Below the pieces are notes generated by a model, which did no database searches, was not told the DNA's origin, and saw only the letters and a list, made by a program, of their open reading frames with translations. The translations under genes and the position numbers were made by a program. Of a stretch of DNA of 64,000 nt, positions 52,801 to 57,049 are shown one piece after another (the stretch's first letter is position 1; every line of letters begins with the position of its first letter). Source of the DNA: Marinobacterium rhizophilum DSM 18822 (GTDB taxonomy: Bacteria; Pseudomonadota; Gammaproteobacteria; Pseudomonadales; Balneatricaceae); NCBI RefSeq assembly GCF_000378045.1, contig NZ_KB899091.1, positions 186,001 to 250,000 of the forward strand. Direction: 5' to 3'.

Positions 52801-52859
52801 TTCTGTTTTTTCTTGCCGGCCTTTCGTGCCTTTTTGCCCTGGTAAAAAATCTTGTTCAT
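31893..52859 (-). CDS. Giant RTX protein with LEPR-XLL motif, DUF4347 and C-terminal matrixin-like protease
   Basis: This is a single uninterrupted frame of 6988 residues. The basic N-terminus has no hydrophobic signal but carries a LEPR-XLL-type motif, FEALENRVLLSAD (23-35). Residues about 130-350 form a DUF4347 domain with IHLLSHGSAG (His252) and DILLYGCDVA (Cys295). RTX calcium-binding repeats (GGxGxDxLxGG) run from about 380 to 1500. An Asp/Leu-rich stretch follows (about 1500-2930), then more RTX (3020-3200), a mixed region, a long helical stretch (4370-5120) and RTX again (5190-6490). Residues about 6610-6770 are a matrixin-like zinc protease, HEIGHVLGYAH at 6730-6740 with Met6750 in SLMDE. 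The tail is acidic. It is probably a secreted or surface adhesin with built-in proteases. Confidence 0.93.
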   Translation of the reverse strand: MNKIFYQGKKARKAGKKKQNLQFEALENRVLLSADLGISATDLQQPDTVTDSSVIESELQLAGFDSSEFEPETIAVDASLTRLADSFSATPQAAADGEIAETAPEDVVSVEEVPADEVQAEPGPSLTPDELYLVERMMASQVVILDASVPQLESVINELFNTPEAELASTLETLQARPLDLFGAVVADATAEPATADMADALVGATLSQQLLVNADRDIKVFVLDAERDGVEQISSLLDYFENVAAIHLLSHGSAGALFLGSSKLSTQQLKNSQQQLKRWGSALSEDGDILLYGCDVAEGELGLEFVETLASLTGADVAASTDDTGNLPGADWDLERTVGQVEAQSLSSAAMLGVLATTPTDTNDTLTNPTGTIAGLKGNDAYVFTTNSFGVVTVKELKNEGTDTLDLSALTVDLTFTIKKDNVVVVTYSSGGTANKITATQVENIKGGTGNDTFIVQKGAVLNGYLDGGAGTNTLRYTDPDAGLIFDKSYTGSVAVDFSVGTAADSARATAIDGFAVGKVLNIQKVIGGNSDDLLKGHTAADDLSGGKGDDTLQGAGGADALKGDAGDDHLDGGADTDTLEGGAGNDTLVASAGGDTLIGGTGDDLYEFSDAANWTGTTVTELSAGGNDTLDFSGVAAALTFTVNDLAVTGLTAAAGGSTLSGAKYIERIIAGSGTNTFNFKNAWANKLFIEATAGASVSVDFSAVTTDLFFTIKANGTVLVSDTDSRSGGHRVTLSNVDNLIGGQGSNTFRFAEGGSISGNLDGGSGTGILDYSQFGLTMVVDLSSGATPVPGVGGTLSNIDEVVGSAKQDLLTAADSGQSLSGDRGDDVLFGGAGSDVLAGDQGDDTLVGGGGNDSFDGGTGDDTYLFSGSWGQDTAVTELANGGSDTISFAGMDLQAATGTLPQIDAIAAVSADLTLTFNSDGSLNVTDDSATANTLAVAASSLPEIESLLGGSGSNTYLFNDDWGHGRSTNILLDDTASSDGTLDFSALTSDLQFVISDDNGVTVVTVTTAVGGKVYTVTARGVENLIGGLGDNQYRFEGAAVLGGSLTGFSGAGTATLDFSDYDGGSSYGVKVDLAAGTARATVDPLDATQDTALITGTLSNINDLVGSAFGDELTGDAEVNVLEGGAGDDTLKGGAQNDMLIGGKGSDSLQGEGGDDTYGVEAKWASLDLSLTPTQTDTISDSDGANTLDLSDISKDLQITFTDATSGTDVAVKVALNSLLSNRINIDQAGSGTDTWTLKTGSGDDTVIIKDGVDSTVSLEAGEGSNTLDYFSGSDISGGYKSSVTVDLAAGTATGLAGISDFQHIFGSFSGGADQLIGDAEDNNFYVGIWGELDGTAARNHDIQGGDGNDTISFVNFDQSDFDLVMDLGNNIVTHTDAANTVMTVAVLGAIENLTGGAGNDTLIGDAGANILNGGAGDDSLEGGEGDDTYAFDSDWGLDSIVENLVEGTDVLDFSGVSEALTFNNGRGDGTEVDLATALTRNVTVTDGVSTLTADLNVENFAGVKETDTLEQANVTLTVAVQDEMIRGLEALKAVATGLSSGYSEFSSLLDLQLPLVGENLSGLLVDDSGVAVNIADQLALRIQAQIDALKTLFWGSTTEPDAADKTDSNTDALLALTDADGALFSITENTRLLEFGSSLELFTRTQPLDLNLGDSLSLIPGLSVDLSPNVTTTLTFNYAFGVLPADPADPAADLGFHVSNPGLNFAVSLFDDQIYAGLDFGVIAASIGGPGVDDAKGLLALNIDLTVGAEGDLGEQILLDTVTNNSFDSLFSLQAGKDLGITAELPVVVDVAGLGLDVPDLPTISLTTPALGEFPSLAELTSLFSNLDWSLPDLSELFDLGSISLDQLFDMMRGGLNYLVDNFDFSLNIPGLNLSLDDIFGNIPGFDLGLQDFLSGLVPSLEFFDVSLGLQGLEDWLNARLSDLLPDLWPDWSLPSFDFSYDGFDLGIDFDFDLNLGDLFAALGLPDLELGFDFDLADLANFLNLPDGFDPAALGITMAADGTLLVDADLDISLGLDFAAKDYAQAVIGNGGPGSLNIQDYAFIGDDTQVSLAVRAGADDIDVEASLSISDSLPAIGFWIENGSAIIEAVAAISLPQVANGRYQLSSFNAGDLSFEAGGEASLDLPMYLGTGSLPMGGSELDLNGDGYADNVLHAGFDFDLSGLSTPEVIAPNFAGFSLIAFLNDPATILAGLEGMFAGIKNVMAGELGRLGLPLIGDVLDQSGAFVDQLRDSLLGDKSSGDYVDGLGKELMDAAANGDDVISLIRDALFNALGDYLQVALTDGNGEPLYNELGNLIYGDVETADDIGLVLTAEGELTFNVLLAGSVFEGLADYVERTDPDTGAIIKRFLTVPINFDLSAPGLGLKTGPTDTIEVSLDYFFGLGFGLDSSGFFLDTAGVTEAGEELGLTLDASLSDGASLLGTLGFLQMRLSEVDDDDGNSGLRGKIAMDLRATADRWRFGEALTMAAQISAEANVDLFATLEMDFGADIALPNAFTTVHYDQQLADITWESGSSFSADFLAPPEVVLEDVTLDVGDLFSGFIGPIALELDPFLGQDSELRRVIDILTTDIDLGVDKINLLDIAVLAMNTRASGTGDLLRTTVTALLEVSDFITLAADAARDGGSIEVNFGTFALGASLVTSDSTAISNSDLNQSGGQSATDTVANDPNASTNQKNLVANLGTSPGSIMFPILYDPMTAVGLLLGKDVDLFIYDTPDIDFSVLYEQSFPIFTGLNAVIKGELQAYSDFYFGFDTTGIRSWFNAFEASDYDFAASVSHLGDIFDGFFIADWSVTETGQLVEGDDVAEVTLKVTFAAGAALGIGGLVEAGVLGGVEAEIGLNLHDLPNFGTGGNTGIEAVYDGKIRFEEVSSILQENPLCLFDMEGTIKAFLEGYLWVGVKVFGSKITLFEASKRFVEVTLARFEWICPDLPDPTVATLENGVLTLAYRDANGSRNPALAEDYTVYLDDIDVTPSDGIDNKVSRIIVTGNGHTQVFDPSLVTSVYAAGTDNNDIYEIDTLINADLLIHGGGGDDLITLTGSSNSDKSRRIYGEAGNDTLIGTAMADLIVGGDDNDNINAMDGADVIFGDNEDGSGTGDDFIWATGTALGTSGLANGFANYIDAGAGSDQILTGAGNDRILAGSGDDVINSGAGIDTIDAGADADQIIAGAGADIVLGGSGDDTLSWEIGDGADNFDGGEGSDEIFMVGYNVNPEEFYKADTSNYIVDDGASDTVAVSASSGDAHISWQHGGAAAITLSGSGIEILSMDTGMGADDILIGSLVTTSVASVKLSTGTQRSLAVESRFVKERNSDGDLVDTAQTLDFKILQIADDNAIDSVRVEGTGGADDYLVSTVESVGVDGSAQSAMRYEHLDGGTDIAGNPTSHVIVDVYDLELNDDTRLNTLGGNDTVDALGVTQALVSQIVIDGGADDDRIIGTNLASVSDVIIGGSGSDRLTGGAGIDRFYEQIDSDSDANIDGDVDVLVESRDADFILSDTRLVIDDSDTPRLSGQFGNETETFTNLFENAELSGFDSANHFELTSWSGGGLLDGGKGGDSYTLELAQLASGRQFLDIADSGGTSGMDSLIYRGSAGQDTIQLDTVYKRDEDVDKRFTDDRWSAYGDYGDGLVIAHFDASDNFSKVDLDDEDALMNVREARLSEGADYQVVNYHSVEQVTVYGGADDDKFISDSTESQIDVYGDAGDDQFYIGSVLKTDTVLVEGQEVTIVLEITDGANVNDSNFFGGEDDDYFEVNHNVADIGLFGDNGDDTFFIKALLTLDDDGELLDLDSGVSSISGVSQDPAADTREVDVDTLVYVENANISINGGAGFDSVALVGTVLSDTFYVFVEQDPVTGENVQRIYGAGVKLQKLLNIERLQLLTGGGDDTVYLYGVDMGLIGDMVIKTGSGSDLVQIGGPEQIINLSYPKNRDQFYAAVEGYEVEQDALGNFLSVDTVSGMPFYQIDETGRIVGFQVENPAVTLQVTLPESTDIDAFLSPVLIDGGEGVNDRVVVNNQGGNNRIRFANTELERKEVVFDYSAFTLASTDTDFVDTVLGDATTGAIAQDLLASAAGDYIRFQDRYYDTGLLNNIASGSQSELLIPGGLSYFNIQNTLNADGSISYARTQLEQFAADFGLVLDTTIVAHPDPTRVGETLYQLNGITKDGVAVAFEAQHKETVVYDLEGTRIVYQDLTALTLKTTAPLRVQFAAGAISSIESIRTDAMDILHGVDADTALHFTGMDEVTLNLTDTTGGEEGSELHIDNSLFTGRLQVQGGIHTDRIFVEQTVAVTTVHGNDGDDEITVGKNGTLDQIGESLYLFGDAGTDTIEVDRADDSSDADVTVDKNLLEHSTGFEQLSRITSAISLQGITDAENALLEAELKTASEAYANDAFAVSEGDIDTALDEMSEETLAQLLDVLNKSKDELETSVEDAADTLRLNDQQLLENQVKLYTRARYYESNAIDDALLDRMSALGLKAQFSVTYSYEILGITFDDIQAYSSVMGLQSGFNTAEDWLRNFGSKVSIEDDDGNAQNITLDASGNRSALQQLLENADGQSDIYDLINGALNQNRQTVFTATEDDGWLDVTFKLELVSTSVHQANDNNVRALAQLYDTLVNDYLGSQDIYAELLKARSYNGVYITNSDLNGFYSDYQNNTDIRGFNIYDPLAGGKTLYDELIASVDAVNLDLSASVLAKQSVSVIAQLQQLDLARSNSFADIYDDKLDALIAQVSTALSSDDYSRTTLASISADLDTLLEEFNPYEDDNGFAADEQMVLAPVYNALAANTSNGLIDVLAGINQLHTDLDGADFAAILNAAAAAAGYDDFETLFKSANYTQARQAYATASELIDSFLIYSAAQPDMVDLPDGVTDVLREIKILDRAAERFSAFVDALESGFDFETFRTDYLANQAAVQQFVANNPQYIAYLQSEARYEAMAASLTRDANDVVTLAALNDQQYQLLVAALETARTQFTSLEKSLSEQYTFDLNYWWFTRTVHLDYTVDYRYVQQKALVENLEAQVALAEAYYDGSESQTGALLALREAYSDQEQSFEALIAELGSTYEAQKAALNAQYLVLKEISGLAVEIIKARGPEQDIEGFADDSSLISEIISFNDTYRIIDENAEQDPLNLTGFVSQSSDGSRTSTSSSVIFQTQQRDYTAVTSVAGMTGDGVLIHVGYDDVERLTLNLGDGADDVQVLDTLGQASAEVFVNTGAGDDEITVSDENDTTEGIVSHLIIDAGTGSNRLYINDINDATADSIIMTNSERSGYTSVTGIAAGSIHYRGAYGQGVFLQAGKDGDDIHVDGVIAEAATLVRGGEGDDDITVTSTTSRADISTTLTIKGELGDDVIDASKAGFQVTIEGNEGDDVIFGSGHDDTLSGNEGNDLILGGLGADTISGDAGNDLVLGDLGSITLQVAGMGSVTVDYATVDAKDVYGKEYQYQYLRDGTISALLSTLTGASSGNGDTLTGGSGNDTLMGGAGVDTITDDDGNSLVVGDHALITYLAGMTLAASSRFAFEGDTDHIILSGTNNTVIGGSGGDDIDTGNGTDFILGDNGEILWSAGVIDSMASTDEAFGGNDDIDLGDGAKTVIAGVGNDTLDAGDGTHRVIGDNGSIDYDATQAGALRSMQSTSDAHGGVDTITLLGASNQIIGGSDGDIITVNTATSTDQVLGDNGSMTFTGAVGAEQLSNMQSDLTQTGGGNDTITLGAGDKVVIAGIGADTVTTPLLSAGTRYVIGDEGEFDFDASNILQTAKSTSTAGDGDTLTLGGASSTDINVVIGGVGGDDIDTGNSTDFILGDNGEILWSAGVIDSMVSTDAAFGGNDDISTQGGNDIVFGGQGADTLTLGTGNDIGIGDNGKYDFRVASISSTDASNADGGNDIMRGNEGDDILLGGVGNDSIDGNSGRDLIFGDQAELTSRTGGESSSPRFRALTGEVLYSEDANSDDAEVQVGSTQFSGPEADSPAWSNWSITVGDGLDDLFGNDYIAGGAGNDTIFGQRGNDTIQGDGSIDGTEVVSASRNPAEDLVVVASSEASTDGDDYIEGGGEDDVIFGNLGQDDIIGGNSSLFGLDLEVQRADGADLIFGGAGTDIGRNDAGDTGDSGHARDADMILGDNGNIYRIVGTNGAPNAGQYLNFNYDNYNAGSGTLNKIVVRAAQLLDYTPGGPDYVPAALTGDHGAGDEIHGESGDDFVYGMTGNDVLFGDGQDDDIIGGWGNDWISGGTGDDGVLGDDGRIYSSRNGFTETLYGLTTAVRQQDIATSGDSQTATINVTDRLKKSVNLTPFNVDPSQVQDPLFAAQYADDIIFGGLGNDALHGGAGDDAISGAEAMAGEAYGQTSNADGNPDGGVVRIDFDRPFNPGNVLHYNPYDVSSLRYDASRPAGEFALYDENDPLRKILLTDAGALSKDGSGKEFFLNFDASEADGDDVIFGDLGNDWLVGGSGNDNLYGGYGDDLLNVDDDLSTNGGLNNTPDADYADLAFGGAGRDIMIGNAEADRLIDWSGEFNTYLVPFNPFGLGTVSRQLQPSLPEFLYALSASDGADPTRAADTNSDPARNGEPDGELGLVTQKDADWGDQTGGPADPQSGVKDKTSGDKVKTNGSNATSNLEASKAAPVTADTNDQAAVTREAAEQIFAEAKHRWALSGLIGSDSLELLDALQVEVVSLDGAVLAQVEGTTIYLDSNAAGWGWFVDPTAGADEEFRAMADGSLQAWAQTDAFAHMDLLTVLSHEIGHVLGYAHTTGGRGASLMDETLAAGVREVPGSGLLHGFNASLDSFVSDDQPAADSAAQPASKRSVKVKDAEAQDADEARADKAAYLLSELNLPDELPSSAALNHGQAEEALNRSQGHQSAVQQGPELPTESDAGIAAAQVHASAGAATLQATESDDTVLAQADEHQSVAELGAGDESNADSALAAATIAGLAGWKLATGERSGTVKLAQRSFDSLRHKQRHVMHWDEAKQCFVGNDDVKTVASTDWEQAARNIRTH
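35376..35520 (-). repeat. Long direct repeat inside the giant gene, copy A
   Basis: About 145 bases are nearly identical to 36111-36255, exactly 735 bases (245 codons) apart, so the frame is kept. Both encode DFILGDNGEILWSAGVIDSM within RTX modules. Recombination between copies would delete 245 codons without frameshift. Confidence 0.85.
36111..36255 (-). repeat. Long direct repeat inside the giant gene, copy B
   Basis: Partner of the copy at 35376-35520, with only scattered base changes. Confidence 0.85.
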
Positions 52860-52929
52860 AGCAACGCCCCCGCGTTATTCATCCTTGCTATGTCTTTACC
52901 GAAACTGCGGGCAAAAACACCGAGTAAGT

Positions 52930-54303
52930 TCAGCTTTGCAGCCAGTCGTTGACCAGATTAAGGTCATCCTGTGTCAGTACACCCACCAGCGCCTTGAGGC
53001 GCAGGCTGTTGAGCAGGTAATCATATTTTGCCCGGGCCAGGTCGCGCTTGGCCGAGTAAAGGTCGCGCTCGGCATCCAGTACGCTGATGGCCGTTTCCAG
53101 GCGGGATTTGTAGGCGGCACGGCGCAGGTCCAGCGTGGCCTGTTGCGCGGCCACCGCCTTGTTCAGCGCCTGGGTGCGCTTCACCGCGTTCATGACACCC
53201 CAGTAGGCATCGCGGGACTGGCGGCGCGACTCGCGCAGCAGCCGTGTCAGCTCCTGTTCGGAACTCTGGTAACGCGCCTGCGCCTCGCGCGTCTTGGAAC
53301 TGACGGCACCACCGGCATAGAGCGGCACGCTCAGGCGCAGCATCAGTTCCTCGGTTTCGACTTCGCTGCCGCCGCCAAAGAGCGTGCCCCCGGTATCGCG
53401 GTTGTTCTTGCGCAGCACCGCATCCAGGGTCGGGTAGTGACCGGCGTTCTGGCGGGAAATTTCGGTACGGGACACATTCACCACGTGACGTTGCACCACC
53501 AGGGCCGGATTGTTGCGCATGGCGGCCTCGATCCAGTACTGGTCGTCAGCCGGCTGCGGCGACTGCAGATCGATATCGTCCTGCAAGGTGGCAAGGGCCT
53601 GTGGATCACGGCCGGCCATTTCATACAACGCCTCGTAGGCATCGCGCAGCGCCACTTCGGCCACGGCATAGTCGGCATCCACCGACGCCATGCGGGCTTC
53701 GGCATCGTAGCGATCCACCGCGCGTCCGATCGACGCCAGTTCACGGCCGCGGGCCAGCTCCAGCTGCTTTGCAACGGCGTTGCGTTCGGCATCGAGGAAG
53801 CGAAGTTCATCGGCGGCGGACAAGGCGCCCAGGTAGGCTTCAGATACCCGCAGAATCAGGTCCTGCTCGGCCTGAATCAGTTCGGCATCGGCTTGCAGCA
53901 ACTCTTCCTTGGCCTGACCGATACGTTTGTAGTTGGCCCAGCGGAAAATCGGCTGCGTTACGCTGAGGGTCCATGTATGGGTAGGAAAGGACGCGCCGCC
54001 CTGCGCGAAGGCCGCATTGTCGCTGCTCAGCACATCCTGGGAGGTATCGATGTAATCGTAATCGAGCGTGACCACGGGTCTGTACCCCGCCCAGGCCTGG
54101 GGAAGCACTTCGGCGCCGGCGGCATGATCATAGGTGGCGCTGCCCAGGCGCGGATCGGATTCCAGCGCCGACCGGTAAAGATCCAGCAGGTCTTCGGCCT
54201 GAACCGGGGATGCCACAACGCTCAACCACAGGGCGCCGATACTCAAGCACCCTCGGACCCACTGGTTGAGTGGCTTTATTTTTCTTTTATCGGAAGTATT
54301 CAC
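52930..54303 (-). CDS. TolC-family outer membrane channel protein
   Basis: The protein has 457 residues with a signal peptide ending SVVASPVQA. The mature part begins EDLLDLYRSALESDPRLGSA, the usual TolC opening. It has two repeats of coiled helices and strands (LSVTQPIFRWANYKRIGQAKEELLQA and LRLSVPLYAGGAVSSKTREAQARY), ending RLKALVGVLTQDDLNLVNDWL. The GTG start has an AGGA site. It is the first gene of the locus, 70 bases before the giant gene, and would form the exit duct for it. Confidence 0.92.
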   Translation of the reverse strand: MNTSDKRKIKPLNQWVRGCLSIGALWLSVVASPVQAEDLLDLYRSALESDPRLGSATYDHAAGAEVLPQAWAGYRPVVTLDYDYIDTSQDVLSSDNAAFAQGGASFPTHTWTLSVTQPIFRWANYKRIGQAKEELLQADAELIQAEQDLILRVSEAYLGALSAADELRFLDAERNAVAKQLELARGRELASIGRAVDRYDAEARMASVDADYAVAEVALRDAYEALYEMAGRDPQALATLQDDIDLQSPQPADDQYWIEAAMRNNPALVVQRHVVNVSRTEISRQNAGHYPTLDAVLRKNNRDTGGTLFGGGSEVETEELMLRLSVPLYAGGAVSSKTREAQARYQSSEQELTRLLRESRRQSRDAYWGVMNAVKRTQALNKAVAAQQATLDLRRAAYKSRLETAISVLDAERDLYSAKRDLARAKYDYLLNSLRLKALVGVLTQDDLNLVNDWLQS

Positions 54304-54381
54304 GGGCCGTTATCCTGTTAATCCCTTGCACGGATTCAGCCTGAATACCGACAGCCTCTGTCCAATCCACCACAAAAGCGT

Positions 54382-54407
54382 GTCTGTCGCGCCATGGCAC
54401 GACAGAC
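54382..54407. promoter_or_regulatory. 26-bp near-perfect palindrome upstream of the TolC gene
   Basis: GTCTGTCG (54382-54389) and GCCATGGC at the centre pair with CGACAGAC at the right end, with a single mismatched pair. It lies 79 bases before the GTG start of the first gene of the export locus. It could be an operator or a leader hairpin controlling the 30-kb transcript. The stretch 54408-55020 upstream holds no recognisable gene; it is AT-rich between 54730 and 54910. Confidence 0.5.
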
Positions 54408-55020
54408 GGTCGCTTAAATCGATCGGGAATAGAGGTCTGCACAACATTCCTTATCCGCAGCCCCACAGGGACTTGAATCTTTAAACAGGACAACAGCTGA
54501 TCAAACACCCTGTTCTAATGCTCGGCACAGCGATGAAATAAACTGCACTCCGGCAATCGTTTCAGCGCCCTGAATTCAAACAACAAAGTACACCCGGTTC
54601 GGAAAGCCAGGAAACACCGACCGAACTAACGCCGGGGTTAACCTTGGCTGAACGGTTCTCTACCAAGGGCTCTAACCCTATATTTCTACCGCCCGGGAAG
54701 CAACGTTTTTTCACCGTTTCCAGTCACAAAAATGCCATAAGCAACGAAGGTTAGTTATTGAATTTTTTCAAGAAAAGTAACGAACATTAAGGCTGATAGC
54801 GTCTTACAGAGTCCGAACTCCTGCGCTAGATATTGATATATAAGGATTAATCCTTCACGACAATAAAACAGGCATCTAATATGCCATATTAATTTCAAAC
54901 CGATACCACAAATCCGGTATTTCAGCGCCGTACCGGCAACGGAATACGCCTATCAAAAAAGCAGAGGCTGGTAAACAAATGTGCCGAAGAGGGGAAATAA
55001 TGCTGTGCAAAGATCAGGTG

Positions 55021-55056
55021 CCGCAGCGAGATTGCTGACCGGCAATCTCGCTGCGG
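55021..55056. terminator. Perfect 15-bp hairpin after the aldehyde dehydrogenase remnant
   Basis: CCGCAGCGAGATTGC pairs exactly with 55042-55056 around a six-base loop, 15 bases after the remnant's stop codon. No T-run follows on the minus strand. It probably marked the end of the arabinose operon transcript. Confidence 0.55.
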
Positions 55057-55070
55057 TATGGGGTGCTGAA

Positions 55071-55400
55071 TTAACAGGTGGTGAAATCCGCCGGCAGAAG
55101 CTCCGGCGGGATATTTGGTAGCACACCGGTCGCAGGAAGCGACGTATGGACAGCGTTCCGACGGACGTCGCGCCGAAATTGGTGGACGCCGGATAAGGCC
55201 CGCCATGCACCATGGTGTCGGACACCTCCACCCCGGTGGGAAAGCCGTTGGCCAGCACCCGGCCAGCCTTGCGCTCAAGAATCGGCAGCAGGGCCTGCGC
55301 CTGTGCCGTATCGGCGCTGTCCAGCTGCAGCGTACAGGTTAGCAACCGGCCTCGATATGGCGTGCAAACAGGCGCAGCTGCCGGTACTGAGCGCCCTCTG
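55071..55400 (-). pseudogene. 3' remnant of an alpha-ketoglutaric semialdehyde dehydrogenase-like gene
   Basis: The minus strand encodes LTCTLQLDSADTAQAQALLP, then ILERKAGRVLANGFPTGVEV and MVHGGPYPASTNFGATSVGT, ending RFLRPVCYQ, the C-terminal part of ketoglutarate semialdehyde (2,5-dioxopentanoate) dehydrogenases. A one-base loss after CYQ puts NIPPELLPADFTTC and the stop at 55071 in another frame. A second shift near 55342 separates FARHIE upstream. The N-terminal three quarters, with the catalytic cysteine and the cofactor site, are absent. The stretch 55400-55684 holds nothing else recognisable. Confidence 0.85.
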
Positions 55401-55684
55401 CGGCGAAGACCTGAATTGGTGGTTCGGCGACGAACTCGAGGCGCAACTACGCGGCACGGCCCCTCCGATGGATATACCGAAAGACAAGCCGAAACGGCCA
55501 CCATGCCGAAACCCTGAGCGCACGGCGGAAGCTCCTGGGAAGCACGCCCAAAACCGAACAACATCACCCGATATCCCGGATATTGATTCGCGTACAACCG
55601 CTTGGCTTGTAATGTACCGCGCGGGGCTGCAAACGAAGGAACTCCTTCAGTTTAATGCCCAACAGCTCACAAGCTGATCAAATA

Positions 55685-56755
55685 TCAAACGCCTTTCAAT
55701 GCTTCGACACGATAACTGAAACACTGTTTATAGGTGTCACCAGGCATCAGCAGAGTCGACGGAAAGGCCGGTTGATTCGGTGTGTCCGGAAAATGCTGGG
55801 GTTCCAGACAAAAGCCGGCGAAAGGGCCATAGTCTTTACCACCACGACCAGCCAGACTCTGCAGATATTGGCCCGTATAGAACTGCATACCCGGCTGCGT
55901 CGAAACCAACTGTAGCTGCAACCCCGTCGCCTCACAGAAAGCACTCGCCATTCTCAGATTTTCCGCGGAATTGTGACACTTGAAGACATAGCAGTGGTCG
56001 ATTCCGCCGCGCAGTGCAAGGAGTGGATCAGAGGGTGCCAGCGCCTCCTCAAGGGATCTTGCCCGGCTGAAGTCCAGGGCTGTGTCATTGATCGGCACAA
56101 TCGAGCCGGTTGGAATGCCAGAACGGTCTATCTCAACAACCTGGTTACTGGGAATTAAGAAGCGGTGGTCTTTGATGCTGTTGTCATCGCGGCCTGACAG
56201 ATTGAAATAGAGATGACTGGTAATATTGACATGGGTGGCGCGATCAGAGGTGGCTAGCACTGTGAACGTCAGGCGGTTATCATTGTCCAGGCGTAGTGTC
56301 ACACCGCAATCCAGCGTGCCTGGATAATGCTCATCGCCGTCCGCCGAGAGCAATCGTGCGGTTAGCGTAGCCCCCTCCTTATCGCTGTATATCCTTTCAA
56401 TAGCCCAGATGCATTTATCAAAACCGCCTGGACCACCATGCAGATGGTGTTGGTCTTCATTCTTGGCCAGATTGAAGTCTTCATCCAATACCGGTAGCCG
56501 GGCATGGGCGATACGGTTGGCATAGCGTCCGATTGTGGCATTAACAAAAGCCGTCTGGTGCCTGAGAGTGGCAAAGTTCGGGAAGCCCAGTACCACGTTC
56601 ACGGAGTTGCCTTCGCAATCCGGAACGATAAAATCGGTAAGGGTAAGGCCATAATTCAGCACACCGACGCGGACGCCGCGGTCATTGCTCAGCCAGTACT
56701 GCTGAATATCCCCCAATTGCGCATCACGGGCGTATAGTTGTCTTTCTATTATCAT
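55685..56755 (-). CDS. galM: Aldose 1-epimerase (mutarotase)
   Basis: The enzyme interconverts alpha and beta anomers of sugars. It has 356 residues, normal for GalM. Active-site segments are NRIAHARL, HHLHGGPGGFDK, the histidine in NITSHLYFNLSG, GIDHCYV, and the catalytic base Glu318 in FCLEPQHFPD. It lies in the arabinose-type cluster between the lactonase gene and the aldehyde dehydrogenase remnant, so L-arabinose is the likely sugar here. Confidence 0.94.
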   Translation of the reverse strand: MIIERQLYARDAQLGDIQQYWLSNDRGVRVGVLNYGLTLTDFIVPDCEGNSVNVVLGFPNFATLRHQTAFVNATIGRYANRIAHARLPVLDEDFNLAKNEDQHHLHGGPGGFDKCIWAIERIYSDKEGATLTARLLSADGDEHYPGTLDCGVTLRLDNDNRLTFTVLATSDRATHVNITSHLYFNLSGRDDNSIKDHRFLIPSNQVVEIDRSGIPTGSIVPINDTALDFSRARSLEEALAPSDPLLALRGGIDHCYVFKCHNSAENLRMASAFCEATGLQLQLVSTQPGMQFYTGQYLQSLAGRGGKDYGPFAGFCLEPQHFPDTPNQPAFPSTLLMPGDTYKQCFSYRVEALKGV

Positions 56756-56987
56756 TATCGGGCTCTATAAGATCAGCATTGAGAATGAAACCAGGCATCA
56801 AACCGGCTAGTTATTAACCTGGTTGGCAAATAGGTTGCCCTACCTATTTTCCAGTTATATACAGGAAGTTCGGTATGCCGCGAACGCATGGATGCGTACG
56901 CGCGGTCACCCCAAATTTTTCACCCTAAACTAATGGGCGCAAGTGCGCATACATGCTGGATTCTCTTGGGTGAATAGATGGGGTCCG

Positions 56988-57047
56988 CATTGGCCTGCGG
57001 CCAATGATGAAACATCCCCGTTTCATGTATTAACCCGTCGGGTTAAT
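56988..57047. repeat. Three consecutive small hairpins
   Basis: Back-to-back palindromes are CATTGGCC/GGCCAATG (56988-57006), ATGAAAC/GTTTCAT (57007-57026) and ATTAACCCG/CGGGTTAAT (57029-57047). They end two bases before the lactonase stop codon, in the 294-bp gap to galM. They may stabilise or end the upstream message and space expression of the two genes. Confidence 0.7.
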
Positions 57048-57049
57048 AA

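Noticed and set aside
24684-54303. Classical type I secretion system
   Set aside because: HlyD-like and TolC-like genes are present but no ABC exporter with peptidase or CLD domain occurs in the window, so the standard label would mislead.
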